From: Purpureocillium takamizusanense
Taxonomy: Eukaryota > Ascomycota > Sordariomycetes > Hypocreales > Ophiocordycipitaceae
NCBI RefSeq assembly: GCF_022605165.1
Contig: NC_063071.1
Coordinates: 248,001-312,000 of the forward strand
Direction: 5' to 3'
Length of the DNA: 64,000 nt
Numbering within the stretch: position 1 is the stretch's first letter; each line of letters opens with the position of its first letter. A program made the position numbers and the translations under genes. The notes below the pieces were generated by a model that was not told the DNA's origin, made no database searches, and worked only from the letters and a program-made list of their open reading frames with translations. Below, one piece after another: positions 44,491 through 56,183 of this stretch.

Positions 44491-47112
44491 CTACCTAGCA
44501 CTTCCAGGGCCAAAGAAACTCCTGTAGGCCAACGATCCGCCGGCATCGCCAACATCTCTGGCTGATCGTGTGCCATTCGTGTCCGAGTACCGTCCCAGAG
44601 TGGGCGGCCTGTCCCGGACAGTAGTCCCCCACTTGCTCTCCTTGCTTCCGAGCGTGAGCACGAGCTCCTTGCCCTCTGTAAAGAACGAGTGGTCAATCCA
44701 GTTCTTGTCGTATCGCTTGCCGTCCAAGGTCGCCGATTGGATGTAGATGTTCTTGTACGACGGATCAAAGTTGATGTTGCGAACCCTGGCCGTCTTTCCG
44801 GTGGTAGGATGCGTAATGTTGACGCTCTCAAAGTATGGCGGTATGATCAAGTATACGTCCTGGCCAGGATTGGGGAACAAGCCCATCATACTAAAGGCCA
44901 GAAACGATCCCATGGCGCCGCTGTCATCGTTGCCGGGCAGCCCGGGCGGCGTCGGCGCAAAGAACTTGGGGATGTAGAAGTGGCTGCGCAGCGCGGAGAG
45001 CGCGGGGCGCCCAGCGTAGTGGTATTGGAACACGGTCAGGAAGGCCGGTTCGTTGCCGATGTAGGTAATACCACGGTCGTGCAGGTAGTCCAACCGCCGT
45101 ACGAAACCATCGGGCCCACCATACAGGTTAATAAGCTCAGCGTGAGCGTGCGGCACGAAACTGTAGTAGCAGCGCGGTTAGCCTTCTCGGGCTCATCAGT
45201 CCGGATTGTGGCGGTCTGGTGCATAGTACTTACAAGCCGTACTCCCAAATACTGCTCTCAAAGGTCTCCGGTCCATTGTTCTGGAGCGAGCAGACGCTCT
45301 TGTCGTCGATGTTGCTGCAGTTGAGCGGATTCTGATAGCCCCATGTCTGATTCAGGTACTTGGGCTGGAAGAAACCGGTGAACCCGGTATCGGTGCCATT
45401 GGGAAATGCCGAAGGCTGATCCGCCCGATACAGGTTCTTCCAGTTGCCACTGGAAGCAATGTACTTTTCCTGGTCTGACTTCTTCCCGAGACCGCCCGCG
45501 AGCTGGGAAATGCAAAAGTCATTGTATGCGTACTCCAACGTTCGGCTAATGCTGCGCGTCATGGTCCCAAACCCTGCATGACACAGAAACATCAGCATTG
45601 CATGCAAACAAGTGGACGCGTGAAATACTCACCGCGAAAGTCAAAGTCCTGCACGGGGATGTATCCGAGTTCTTTCCATGAGTCGATGCCGCCACGACCG
45701 TGGCAGCACCAGTCGTACGGCTCGACCTCGGCGTCCTTTTTCACCGCCTCGTACCCCTTGTCCCAGTCAATGCCTCCCTTGATGCCTTTGATGAAGACGT
45801 CGGCAAGCACATTGTCGGCATTAGATCCACCCTGTGTGTATCCTCTGTTGAAGCTCATTCGACAGTCGGGCAGCCAGCCGTCGTGTTCGTAGGTAGAGAT
45901 GAGCGAGCGGACCATTTGCTCGACGGCGTTGGGGTCGACAAGAGTGAGGAACGGGAACTGAGACCGGAACAGATCCCAAATGCAGTAGAACGAGTCAAAG
46001 TACGGCTCGCTGCCACCCCAGAGGGGGTTCTCTCCCGTATAATTCTGTGGGTTCACCATGGTCCGGTAGATGCCAGAGTAGAAGTTGGTGGCGAAAGAGG
46101 CGTTGACGCCTTTGGTATCGATGACAATCGGCGACAGCTTCTCCCGCCACGCGTCGGACGCGTCTTTGGCGTGCTTGTCAAAGTCGAAATTGGGTATCTC
46201 TTTCTCGGCATTGGAACATGCCTGCTCCTTGCTGATGAAGCTCAGTCCCACGCGGGCCAGCACAGGGTTGTCCGCATTGACGAAGCGTACAAATGCACCG
46301 CCTGGCAGAGGATAGCCGTTGATGCCCTTGGAAATCTTGAGTTCTTTCACATCGGCACTCGCGCGGCTGTCGACAAAGATGCCGCTGTCAGCGATCTGCG
46401 AGCCGTGGAAGTCGGTACAAAAGTAGGCTGTATAGCGGCCCTGACCGAAGCTGGGCGCAAACACGCCGTCGCCAGTGACGCGGCCGGTCGCTCCGTCGAC
46501 GTGGACCGTAGCATTGTCCTGTCGCGAGTTGGAGAGGTCGGTCAGGTCTTGCAGGATCAGGGGCTTCTGTCCCTGATCGCTCTTGGAGAAGTTGAAACGG
46601 AACAGAGCAGTGTGATGAGTCGCCGTCATCTCGACGCGCGGTCCGTTGTTGAGGGCTATGGCAAAGTATCCCGGCCTCGCCTTGACCGTGTCGTTGGCAA
46701 AGCGGCCGAACCGCGCCCTCGTGCGCTTGGGGAACGCGCATCGGTTGACATCGTCGTCAGCGCACGCGTTGTAGGCAAAGAGGGGGAAGTTCCCCAGAGA
46801 CGGCTCGCCGCCGGTGCCCGAGTCGTGCAAGGCGCTGAAGCCGGTGACGGACGCGCCATCCAGCGTGAAGCCGCCCTGGTTGCTGCCGCTGTCGGTGTCG
46901 GCGACCGCCTTGGCTACGCCGTAGGGCACAGTCGCACCAGGGAAGACGTTGCCGCCATTGCTTGCGCCGATGAGCTGGTCGACGTACTGTAGAGGGTCGA
47001 ACGCGGACGGCGGCGGCGGCGCGCCGGGGGCCTGGCCCTGCGCATATGCGAGAGTCGCGACGAGCAGCGCCGGGAGCCAGCCCATGGCCTTGGCTCTGCA
47101 GAGCGGCGTCAT
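44491..47112 (-). CDS. secreted GH92 alpha-1,2-mannosidase
   Basis: Three exons: 45633-47112, 45234-45573, 44491-45160; introns of 59 and 73 nt; 829 aa (an in-frame ATG at 47085, codon 10, gives a cleaner signal peptide MGWLPALLVATLAYAQGQA). GH92 signatures in order: DPLQYVDQLIGASNGGNVFPGATVPYG, GFSALHDSGTGG, an IWDLFRSQFPFLTL segment for the catalytic WDxxR region, the CCHGRGGIDSWKELGYIP turn, and NDDSGAMGSFLAFSMMGLFP near the end, the NDDxGxMSxW-like catalytic motif. GH92 enzymes are calcium-dependent exo-alpha-mannosidases that trim alpha-1,2 and related mannose from high-mannose N-glycans or fungal mannans. Several Asn-glycosylation sites fit secretion. It is the first of three glycoside hydrolases within 11 kb. 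Confidence 0.93.
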
Positions 47113-49133
47113 TGCATGAGGGGGATGGGGACGTTTGGCTGCAAGAGAAGACGCAGCTTCAGAAACGCGAGGCGAGAAAAGAGCAGGCTACTACTAACGT
47201 TGCTACTTCCAGACGTGCCAAGGGAGGTCGGGAATGCCAGGCGCCGCTTCGTCCTCGCGCATGCCAAAGGGGCCGCGAGGGAGAAGCTCGCTCGATCGAT
47301 CGCATTTTATCGTCGCCGTGGCATGCGGCCGCCGCCCACTTCCCCTTCCATCATCATGAGCCCGTGAATGCAAGCCAACATCCAATCAAGCAGGTCATCT
47401 GCTAGGTCGCTTGTCGTGTTGCATCGCGTCGGTGGTGCTGCGGCCGGATGACTTGATGATGGTGATTTCGTGGGCGAGATGTGGTGCTCGTCTAAGAGTC
47501 GATGAGCCGTCTGCCGATCACGATAAGTTGCACCGTGCAGGGGGGATCAAGTAGGTACAACAGCACGAAGGCGCATGTTCGCCCCTGAGCCACGACTGGG
47601 GCTAGCGCAGGGGCCCGGCCCGCCACTTGACTTGGGGCGCGGAAATCGGTTGCCTTTGTAGCCGCATGTGCGACTCGGCGACGCGCGTTGAGGACGGTGG
47701 GCGATGGACGTGAAGCGCGCGATGCGAGGCAACATGTTAATTCTACCTACTACGTACGTTACTTGATGCGTAGCGCCGGCTCGCGACTCGTCACTTGACT
47801 GTGTCTCATGATGCGTACCGGTCGAGACCAAAGAGACTCTACTTTGGCAAGGTAGGTCGATGGGAAGCTCGGGCGCAGAAGCTGTGACATGGTCCAACTG
47901 TCGCACATGCCTTACGTAGGTGCTACGCCCAGCTTAACTGGTTGAGCCTAAAGGGACCGTAGCCGCACCTACGACTACGTAGAGGTGCTAATAATGCAGG
48001 TGAACCGGGAGAGGCTCACGCGCCGCGACGCGTCGCCACCTGACTCTTCCAGGGACGATCGCGCCCCGCCTGACTCCTGCTCCTGGCTACCTATCCGTGG
48101 GACCATACCCAAGGGAGACCGTGCCGTCTGTCGTAAGGAAACTTCATGTTTCCATCTGCCGCGTCCACCAGAGCCAACACGAGGGCCAGTGCACGGGGGC
48201 CAATTTCATGCTGCGGTCTTCTGCAAAGGCACTGGATGGGTATGAATGGTGAACGATGTGTATTGTGCGTGTAGCCGATCCAAACGTAATGGACCTGAGA
48301 ACGAAGGCACAGCAGTTGAACTTTCTTTAGGAGGGGAGGGGTTCGGAACCAAGGGGATTATTGCATATGGTGGTCAGAGGCATCGTGCCTGAAATGGGAA
48401 AACCACGAGCACCTATTTTGCCCCTTCAGTCATGGCAAAGCTCCCTCGGGGGCCATAGCTCTGTCGGACAGGCAATCCGTGGGAACTGCTGGAAGGCACA
48501 GGCCAAAGGCCGAGGCCCGGATCGGCTCTCCAGGTGTCTTACACAGATGACCTGTTAGGTAGTAGTACGGACGAGTGAAGTGCTCCCAACTGTGGCTGGG
48601 GTCACTTGCTCAGGGGCCAGGAGACCAGCATTGTTGCGCGGCCTGGCCCCTCCGCCGGGGGTGTTCCAGGGCAGTTTCGCACTACTTCGTACGTACGTAT
48701 AGAGGGGCTTCACAAAGGTTGGTTACAACTTCCCAAACAAACCCCACCAAAGACACCATTTTTAACGACTAGGTTCTAAATAATCTATTGCACGGCGCCA
48801 TCTGAGCTCCATGTGTTCCCCGACGCAAAACTTAAGCTCGCAGCCATGTTGTCGGAAGGATGCGACGATCCACGATGGACGCGCAAAAACATTCGTCATC
48901 GTCCCCAAAGCTGTTGATTCAACCTGCATCGTGAAGGTGCGACCGCAAGTTCGTCCGTGTATAAAAGCTTGAGTTAATCGCCGTAGCTGGGAACTGAATT
49001 CCATCATCATAACCAGAACAACAACCTCTCTCATCAACAAAGCCAGCTGCCTACCTTACACCGTTTCTCTGTTGTACACTGTACACCCTTGCAACCATCA
49101 CCCATCGTGAGCCTCCACGACACCTCTCGCACC
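47113..49133. other. intergenic region, divergent promoter side
   Basis: Two kb between the divergent GH92 and six-cysteine protein genes. TACGTA/CTACGTAG-type palindromic words are frequent at 47740-47985. No gene recognised. Confidence 0.5.
48960..48967 (+). promoter_or_regulatory. TATA box of the six-cysteine secreted protein gene
   Basis: TATAAAAG, 174 bases before the ATG at 49134. Confidence 0.45.
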
Positions 49134-49691
49134 ATGCACGCCTTCGTCCTCGTCGCCTGCCTTGCTGCCGTGTCCTCGGCGGCTACCGTCCCCACAACTT
49201 CAGGCGGCGGCAACGTGGCGCGTCGCAGTGGTGGCGGCCTCGAATCTCTGCACCAGGCAACTCGGCGTGAAGGCGACAAGGATCTCGTGCCGGCGAACTG
49301 GCCTATGTCTCACTGCGGCTGCGACAACAAGCTGGCCGAGAAGGACACCAACGACGCAGTGGCTGCTCTTGTGGCGCAGATTCCTGACGGCGGTCTCCCC
49401 TTTGCCGGCACGTCCATCCACAGCATCAGTGGCGGCACCGTCGCATTCCTGTGTCGATGGGAGGAGAAGAACCATGAGCTCGTGCACAAGGGGGACGTGA
49501 CGGAGGCGCTCAAGGTTGTCACCGACCGATGTGGCTTATACAAGGCCGGCTCGCTTTCTGGCCATATCGCAGGCAAGAAGCCCGACGACGGCTTCGGCTT
49601 TTGGGTCGGATATATGCAGTGGACGGACGGCCTTGACTTTTGCAAGGATGCCGCTGCCTCGCCTGCGACCGACTGCCCCAAGTCCAAGTAG
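49134..49691 (+). CDS. small secreted six-cysteine protein, unknown family
   Basis: Single exon, 185 aa from the ATG at 49134, preferred over the in-frame upstream start at 49089 because it opens directly into a signal peptide (MHAFVLVACLAAVSSAA). Two dibasic sites follow (VARR|SGGG and ATRR|EGDK), typical of a Kex2-processed propeptide, then a mature region starting near KDLVPANWPMSHCGCDNK. It holds six cysteines (HCGC, FLCRW, DRCGL, DFCKD, TDCPK), enough for three disulfides. No known domain was recognised. It lies between the GH92 and GH2 mannosidases. It might be an effector or an adhesive/antimicrobial protein, but none of this is decided by the sequence. Confidence 0.75.
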   Translation: MHAFVLVACLAAVSSAATVPTTSGGGNVARRSGGGLESLHQATRREGDKDLVPANWPMSHCGCDNKLAEKDTNDAVAALVAQIPDGGLPFAGTSIHSISGGTVAFLCRWEEKNHELVHKGDVTEALKVVTDRCGLYKAGSLSGHIAGKKPDDGFGFWVGYMQWTDGLDFCKDAAASPATDCPKSK

Positions 49692-50099
49692 AGACCACAC
49701 TCACTCATCACGACCACCAAAGCGGAGCGCGGCGTTTGAGGAGCAGGGGAGGGGGTCTGTCTCTTGTCCACCGGGAAAAAGAATAACTGAATGTCCAGCG
49801 GGGTCGAAATAGTGCGAGCGGAAAGGAAGCGTCGGGAGCTACACGGGTATAGTGCGAAGGGAAGAAAGCGTCGGGACTTGCCATTGCTACGTCACATCAC
49901 AATCACTCGGGTTCGCGGCACACCAGACGCGGGGGAACGACTGACGATCGCTACCTACCCGGCAACATATACCTCCGACACTCGTTCACTCTGAATTTGG
50001 TCTTTGGGCACTTGGAGTTGTACTGCTTTTATATCAGAACGGTTTGACTTTGTCTCTCAAATAAATCTACTATCGCTATGTTGACGCGCCTCTCTCATC
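49692..50099. other. intergenic region, promoter of beta-mannosidase gene
   Basis: 408 bases; includes two near-identical segments around 49807-49880 (GTGCGAGCGGAAAGGAAGCGTCGGGA and GTGCGAAGGGAAGAAAGCGTCGGGA, given here without spacing), a short direct repeat. No gene. Confidence 0.45.
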
Positions 50100-53000
50100 A
50101 TGAAGCCGTGCACCTTGACATCACTCGTGCTCGCCAGCACTGCGCTGGGGCATGATGCCGTGGCGGACCATGTGCTGGATCTCTCGAACCAAGCGTGGAG
50201 GCTGCAAAATCTGCCGCTCAACATCTCAGTGCCTGGAAAAGTGCCTTCGCATGTGCACCTCGATCTGCACGCTGCTCAGGTAATTGGCGATCCGTACGTA
50301 CGAGCCGCCCTTTGGTTCTTGCTTCCCTCAGCGATCTCACAATGCTACCAGTTATTTTGGCCTCAACGACTTCAACCTGCGCTGGGTCGCTTGGGCCAAT
50401 TGGACTTATGTGACTGAGGTCAAGGGCCTGTAAGTGTGCCGAATGCCTCACAGGCCATGTATGTTGAAGCCCTTGGCCTGACCTCACACAATGCAGCAAG
50501 ACGGCCAACACGAGCGGCGATCTCAAGACCTTTATCCTGTTCAATGGGCTCGATACCTTTGCAGATGTCTCCTTCTGTGGCAGACATGTCGCAACCACGG
50601 ACAACCAGTTCCGGCAGTGGCGGCTCGACGTGTCCGACGCGGCCAGGTCGTGCGACAGCGAGACACCGGAGCTCAAGGTGACGTTTGCCAGTGCGCCGAA
50701 CATGGCTGCCTATCTTGCATCACAACCGGACGCCGAAACCTGGCCATGGGGCATCGAGGGATGGTTCGAGTTCCCCCATCGCGCCTTCATCAGAAAAGAG
50801 CAGTCGGATTTTGGCTGGGACTGGGGACCGGCGTTTGCTCCCGCGGGCATTTGGCAGAAGGCGTGGATCATCCAGTTGACGCCGGATGAGGTGTACGTGC
50901 CAAATTCAGTCATGGATCTCTATCGCCACGGGCAGGTGAACAACCTGCCGCCGGACCAGACGGCGGACTGGGTGCTCAACTGCAGCATCGACGCCCTGAA
51001 CAGCTTCCCCAAGGATGCCGAGATGAAGTTCACGGTAAAGGATGACACTGGGAGAATTGTCACGAGCGACCGCCTCACCAACATCAGCAATGCTGGCGAC
51101 GTCATCACTGGTTCTGCCACATTGGACGCGAAGCAGTACAAGCTGTGGTGGCCGAGCGGAATGGGTGCGCAGAACCTCTACAACATCACAGTGGATGTGG
51201 TGAATAAGAACAAGACACTGGCATCTGTCACAAAGCGAACCGGCTTCAGAACCATTGTACTCAATATGGGTGAGATTACCGATACGCAGCTCGCACAGGG
51301 GATTGCGCCCGGGAACAATTGTAAGTCACGATCACTGCTCTGCACATCTACCTATGTCCAGGCCCATTGACCTTCGCCAGGGCATTTCGAGATCAATGGG
51401 CACGAATTTTACGCCAAAGGCAGCAACTTCATTCCTCCAGATGCGTTTTGGCCGCGGGTCACACCTGAGCGTATCCAAACACTGTTCCGATCCGTCGTGG
51501 CCGGTAACCAGAACATGCTCCGCGTTTGGGCCAGCGGAGCCTACTCGCCCGACTTCATGTACGACGCCGCAGACGAGATTGGTATTCTGCTGTGGAGCGA
51601 GTTCGAGTTCGGCGACGCGCTGTATCCCGTCACAGAGGATTTCCTCGAGAACGTTCGCCAAGAGGCCGTCTACCAGGTTCGCCGCACGAATCACCACCCT
51701 TCGCTGGCGCTTTGGGCCGGCGGCAACGAGCTGGAGAGCTTGGAGCTCCCGGGCGTCAACCGCAGTGCACCGGAAGATTATGACAGATACTTGCACGAAT
51801 ATGAGACGCTCTTCATTGAGACGCTTCTGCCTGCTGTATATGGCAACAGTCGCAGCATAACATACATGCCAAGCAGCACAGAGAACGGATATCTCTCATT
51901 CAATTGGTCTCGCCCGATCCCCATCATTCAAAGATACAACAACAAGACGGAGGGCTCCCTATATGGCGACACTGATCACTACAACTACAATTACCGCGAA
52001 GCTTTCAACATCAGCACGTACCCCGTCGGGCGATTCGCCAATGAGTTTGGCTTCCACTCCATGCCGAGCCTCGCAACCTGGAAAGAAGCACTACCGGACG
52101 ACGAGCTCTACTTCAACAGTTCACATATAATGCTCCGGAATCATCATTACCCAGCTGGTGGGTTGAACATAACAAATTACGACAACTCCAGCAAGGGCAT
52201 GGCCGAGATGACGCTGGCCGTGAGCGAGTACTATCCACTGCCCAACAGGGCTGACCCGATTGCCAATTTTTCGTCATGGTGCCACGCAACGCAAATCTTC
52301 CAAGCCGACTTTTACAAGTCCCAGATCCAGTTCTACCGCGTGGGCTCAGGCGCCCGCGAAAGGCAGCTGGGCAGTCTGTACTGGCAGTTGGAAGACATCT
52401 GGCAAGCCCCGACCTGGGCTGGCATTGAGTACTCCGGGCGCTGGAAGGTCTTACACAACGTCGCCAAAGACATCTACCAGTCGGTGATTGTGGCGCCCTT
52501 GTTCAACCAAAGCTCCGGCATCTTGAGCGTATATGCTGTCAGCGATTTGTGGAGCGATGTCAAGGGTTCGGCGACGTTGGGGTGGATCGGCTGGGATGGT
52601 CGCCGCCTGAACCACACGATAGGGGACTTCGACCACATGACGGGCGCATCGTCCAAGTTTGGACAAGAAGAGGTCCAATTCACCATCGGGGCAATCAACA
52701 CTACGCTTCTTACTTCATTCAACATGACGAAGTTGGCGGAATCGAAAGGCTTCAATGCCACGGAATGTCTGTTCGTGGCCAACCTCACAGCCACCGGGAC
52801 ACCGATAAACGGAGACGCAACGAGAACATATCGGCACACAAACACATTCACCCCAACGCCTTTGTCATCCGCAGCGCTGGTTGATCCCGGCTTGAGCGTC
52901 GTCTATAAGAAAGGTGAGGACGCATTCGAGGTCACCGCCAAGCATGGTGTCAGTGCTTGGACGTGGCTGAGCGTCTCGGACCGAGACTCGTCGGTCATCG

Positions 53001-53140
53001 TCTCGTTTGACGAAAATGCCTTCCTCTTAAACAAGGGACAGACAAGACTGGTCAAATACTCTGTCATCAGTGGCAGCTCACCTGGCTGGGAGGATCGGGT
53101 GACGGCAGACAGCATCTATGGGGAGGGTCAGAAAGACTAA
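50100..53140 (+). CDS. secreted GH2 beta-mannosidase
   Basis: Four exons: 50100-50293, 50352-50429, 50497-51320, 51381-53140; introns of 58, 67 and 60 nt; 951 aa. A signal peptide ([17 protein letters not shown]) precedes the GH2 sugar-binding domain ([26 protein letters not shown], read in two parts; [16 protein letters not shown]), an Ig-like domain ending in RTGFRTIVL, and the TIM barrel ([21 protein letters not shown]). The acid/base Glu482 lies in WAGGNELES and the nucleophile Glu587 in FANEFGFHS, matching the GH2 beta-mannosidase clan. It is close in size to the secreted Aspergillus enzyme and carries many N-glycosylation sites. It removes terminal beta-1,4-mannose from mannooligosaccharides or N-glycan core. 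It converges on the GH78 gene with only 64 bases between stops. Confidence 0.94.
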
Positions 53141-53204
53141 CTTTTTAGGATGCGGTACTACTTAACTATCAGCGGCCTTACAATACACGTCTAGATGCCA
53201 TTAA

Positions 53205-55529
53205 CTATTCGGGGCTAAATGTCACGTTGTGCGCTCCTTCTCCTAAATGAAACACCGAGATTGTCTCTTGTGCCCCAAACTGCGACTCAGGAACAGCGTC
53301 CGTAGACACTCTCGTGCCGTTAACCCGAATGACTAGGTCTTGTTGTCCACTTCGCGGCACACAAACAATGCCTTTGGTTCTTCTAGGAGCACTGATGATG
53401 AGGGACACGCCCTGGTCATGCTCATGCTTGGCCCAGCTAACCTCCAAGTTCCCGTAGGGAGTTGGCACCTGGCCCCTGGCCCACGAAACGTCTCCAAAGT
53501 CGAGTAGCGGGCATATCTTCCAGTTTCTGAAGCCGGGTGCCAACGGCGTAACTCCCAGGACGTGGTTGCTCAGAAGCGGAACGATACCCGTAGACCACCC
53601 GTGAGCCATTGAGGTGAATGCGCCCTGGTATGCGGACCCGCTTGGGCCGATGCCCTCCCACATCGTGATGCCCGGATCGTGCGACGACATCCAGCCATAC
53701 AAGCGAGAAATCTCGTCGAAGCCTGAGTTGGACGTTCCAGGGGTGGTAAGCCTTGCTCGAAGCTCAAAGTATGAGATGAACGCATACACGCGGTCCGCAA
53801 ATTGGTTATCGGGACTGAGTACACTCGAGTCGTAGAACGCATTCCCGTACGGCCTCTTTGCGACCTTGCTCCAATAGTTCAGAATCTGTGCCGACGTATT
53901 CTTGTCGGTGATTCCGGCTAGGATGGCGAGGGAGTTTCCGTCTTGTGAGTGAACATCGCAGTAGGAGCCTGTCTGTCCCTTGGGACACGGACCGCCGTCG
54001 TAAAACGCATTGACTTTGGTGTCAAAATTGTGCTGCCTCACAGCCATCCCAATGGCTTCGGCATGAGGCAGCCAACGCTGCACGTCGTCTGTCCAACCAA
54101 AGGTCTCGGCCAGTGTGGAGGCATATCTCAATGCGTAGACGTAGAGGGCATTGTAGTATGTAATCGGCCCGGATCGTGGGAGAAAGGCGTAGTCCCCGTA
54201 GCCCAACTCCGCAGACTTCACCAAAAGGCCGCTGCTTCCGTCCATGTACTTTGGATAGTACCCGTCAAGGACCTTGCGCAAAACAGCCCAGTACTTCTTT
54301 GTGTAGGACACGTCGCCAGTGTACATGGTGTAGTCCACACTGCAGACCACCCACCAGAGAGGATAGTCGAATAGTGGGAGTGTATAATTATTTCTGCTCC
54401 GAGTCAGTCTCCATTCGGGCGCTGCAGTTCAGCTTGGCTTACATGCTCGCCGGAGGTATCCATCCGTCTGCGCGCTGATGAAGAGCCAAATCCTCGAGAA
54501 CGTTCCTTGTGGATTCGGCAAAGTCGTGTGACAGGTAAGATGTCAAGGAAGCGACCGCCAAATCGCCCACGTAAGGGTCCCGATCACGCTTGGCGCCGTC
54601 GAACAGCACTTGCTTTCCCTCCAGGCTCGGACTGCTGGCATCTCGAGGCTCCGTCTCGTTTGCTAGGAACAGGTCCGTCCCGAGATCGACGGTGTACACG
54701 CCATCGTACCACCATTGCGTGAGTTTCTCGTTGGAGCATTCAAACCAGCCAGTAAAGGTGTCGGGTGTACCCAAGTAAGCCGACCACTCCAATGTGACGG
54801 ATGAGATTGATATCGAGCCCACAGGTGATGTGTACGGCGCATCCTCGGGGAGCGCATCGAGCCATATCTTGACATATCGAAAACCATGGAGGCCATCTGA
54901 GCATACCTGCCGTCCAAATTGACACCCATGCAGGTCTTTCCAAGTGTACGCTTCGTTTTTCACCGCGATCTGTCCCCTTACTGTCAGGACACCACAACAT
55001 CTTGCCAAGGGCACCAACACGAACTTACCTGATCAGTTCCATTGGTAATTTTCTCGCTCTAATCTTTCGGTCAGCACACGTTGCAGCGTGTTGGGCCTGA
55101 TAACCGTACACCTCCCGCATTGTCAGACCGCGTGAAGTCACTCCGGTTCTTCAGAAACTCCAGCGTCTCGGCAAAGGCAATTCTTAGTCCTGGCAGCCCT
55201 TGGGTCCTGTTATGGGAGCCGGCAAACTGAATCTTGAGCACTCCCGCAACATTTTGTCCGAAATCGATGACGATAGTTGGGTGCTCGCGATCGGTCGAGT
55301 TTCGAGTTAAGACTGTCGGCCGGCCACCGGATAGAAATCCCTCGGGATTATGCACATTGCCAACGGTATATGAGTCGAGTATCTTCGCTGGTCGCACGTC
55401 GAGAGACGGAGGAGACCTGACATATTTGTGCCAGGAAGGCTGCGCGAGCCGACGTTCAGATGAGGTCGGTGCCGAAGTCGCGCAGATCACGGCCGTGAGT
55501 GTCAGAAGGGCAGCAAGCTGTAGCAACAT
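53205..55529 (-). CDS. secreted GH78 alpha-L-rhamnosidase-like protein
   Basis: Four exons: 55110-55529, 55029-55058, 54443-54969, 53205-54393; introns of 51, 59 and 49 nt; 721 aa. Exon 2 is a 30-nt micro-exon (10 residues) needed to give NAGGSEKITNGTDQIAVKNE. A signal peptide (MLLQLAALLTLTAVICATSA) is followed by a beta-sandwich with IVIDFGQNVAGVLKIQFAG, then a helical barrel of the rhamnosidase type: GLHGFRYVKIWL, ECSNEKLTQWWYDGVYTVDL, ADGWIPPAS, YPLWWVVCSVDYTMYTGD, MWEGIGPSGSAYQGAFTSMAHGWSTG (read in two parts). It lacks the longer N-terminal lectin modules of many GH78 enzymes, so it belongs to a compact fungal subgroup. Predicted to release terminal alpha-L-rhamnose; exact specificity is inferred. 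Confidence 0.87.
55029..55058 (-). other. 30-nt micro-exon of the GH78 gene
   Basis: Flanked by a TTAG acceptor and GTAAGT donor; encodes ten residues ending in GTDQ. Both junctions are phase 0. Confidence 0.7.
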
Positions 55530-56183
55530 GACGATAAGTAATGAGTGAACCTAGTACCACTCAACTTATGCGATCTTGAAGATGTTTCCAAGCCTAATAT
55601 TCACATGCATCTTGCGGTGGTCTAGGACCTTCTTTTATCCTAGCCAGAGCCAGCAGTGTCCCCGCCCCCGCATCTGATGATGTTCCTGAATCCTGTGCAA
55701 CGCTGGTCTTACCAGATGTGCGGCGATGTCGACACCGCCGATCCTTAGCTCGGCTTTTCGCTGCAAGTGCTGGCCGAAGGATCGTCACGCTCCCAACACC
55801 CCGAGTGACGAGCGCGTCATTGTTCTGCACCACCTCGGCCTATCTTTGCTGCAAAAGCTATGATATATGCATTTCATGATGGTGTGACCGGCGGACTTGC
55901 TGCATCGAAATGCCAAGGTTACGTGCTTCATTCCCGGCCCAGCGAGTGATAGCACGGGGATGAACAGCATCGGCCCGCATGTCCGGTTGCAAGCTTTGGC
56001 ACCACATAATGCGATCACCTAGATCATTCAAAGCCATACGTAGTGAAGTCTCGAAGTAGTCGTATTGAATAGGCCACATCGCCTTTGTACTGCCTACAGA
56101 CGCTTTAGAAAACCCACCAGGGGCGTCAAATGCTGGTAATGAGTCAACGACATAGATGTACCTCGTACCGCTGCACAGATACA
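55530..56183. other. intergenic region, no gene recognised
   Basis: 654 bases of promoter for the leftward GH78 gene and 3' flank of the leftward MFS gene. A short minus-strand open frame (55858-56187) overlaps the MFS 3' end and looks spurious. Confidence 0.5.

Noticed and set aside
45700..46992. 430-aa plus-strand open frame
   Set aside because: Exact antisense shadow of the GH92 exon 1; the GH92 frame carries family motifs, this one carries none.
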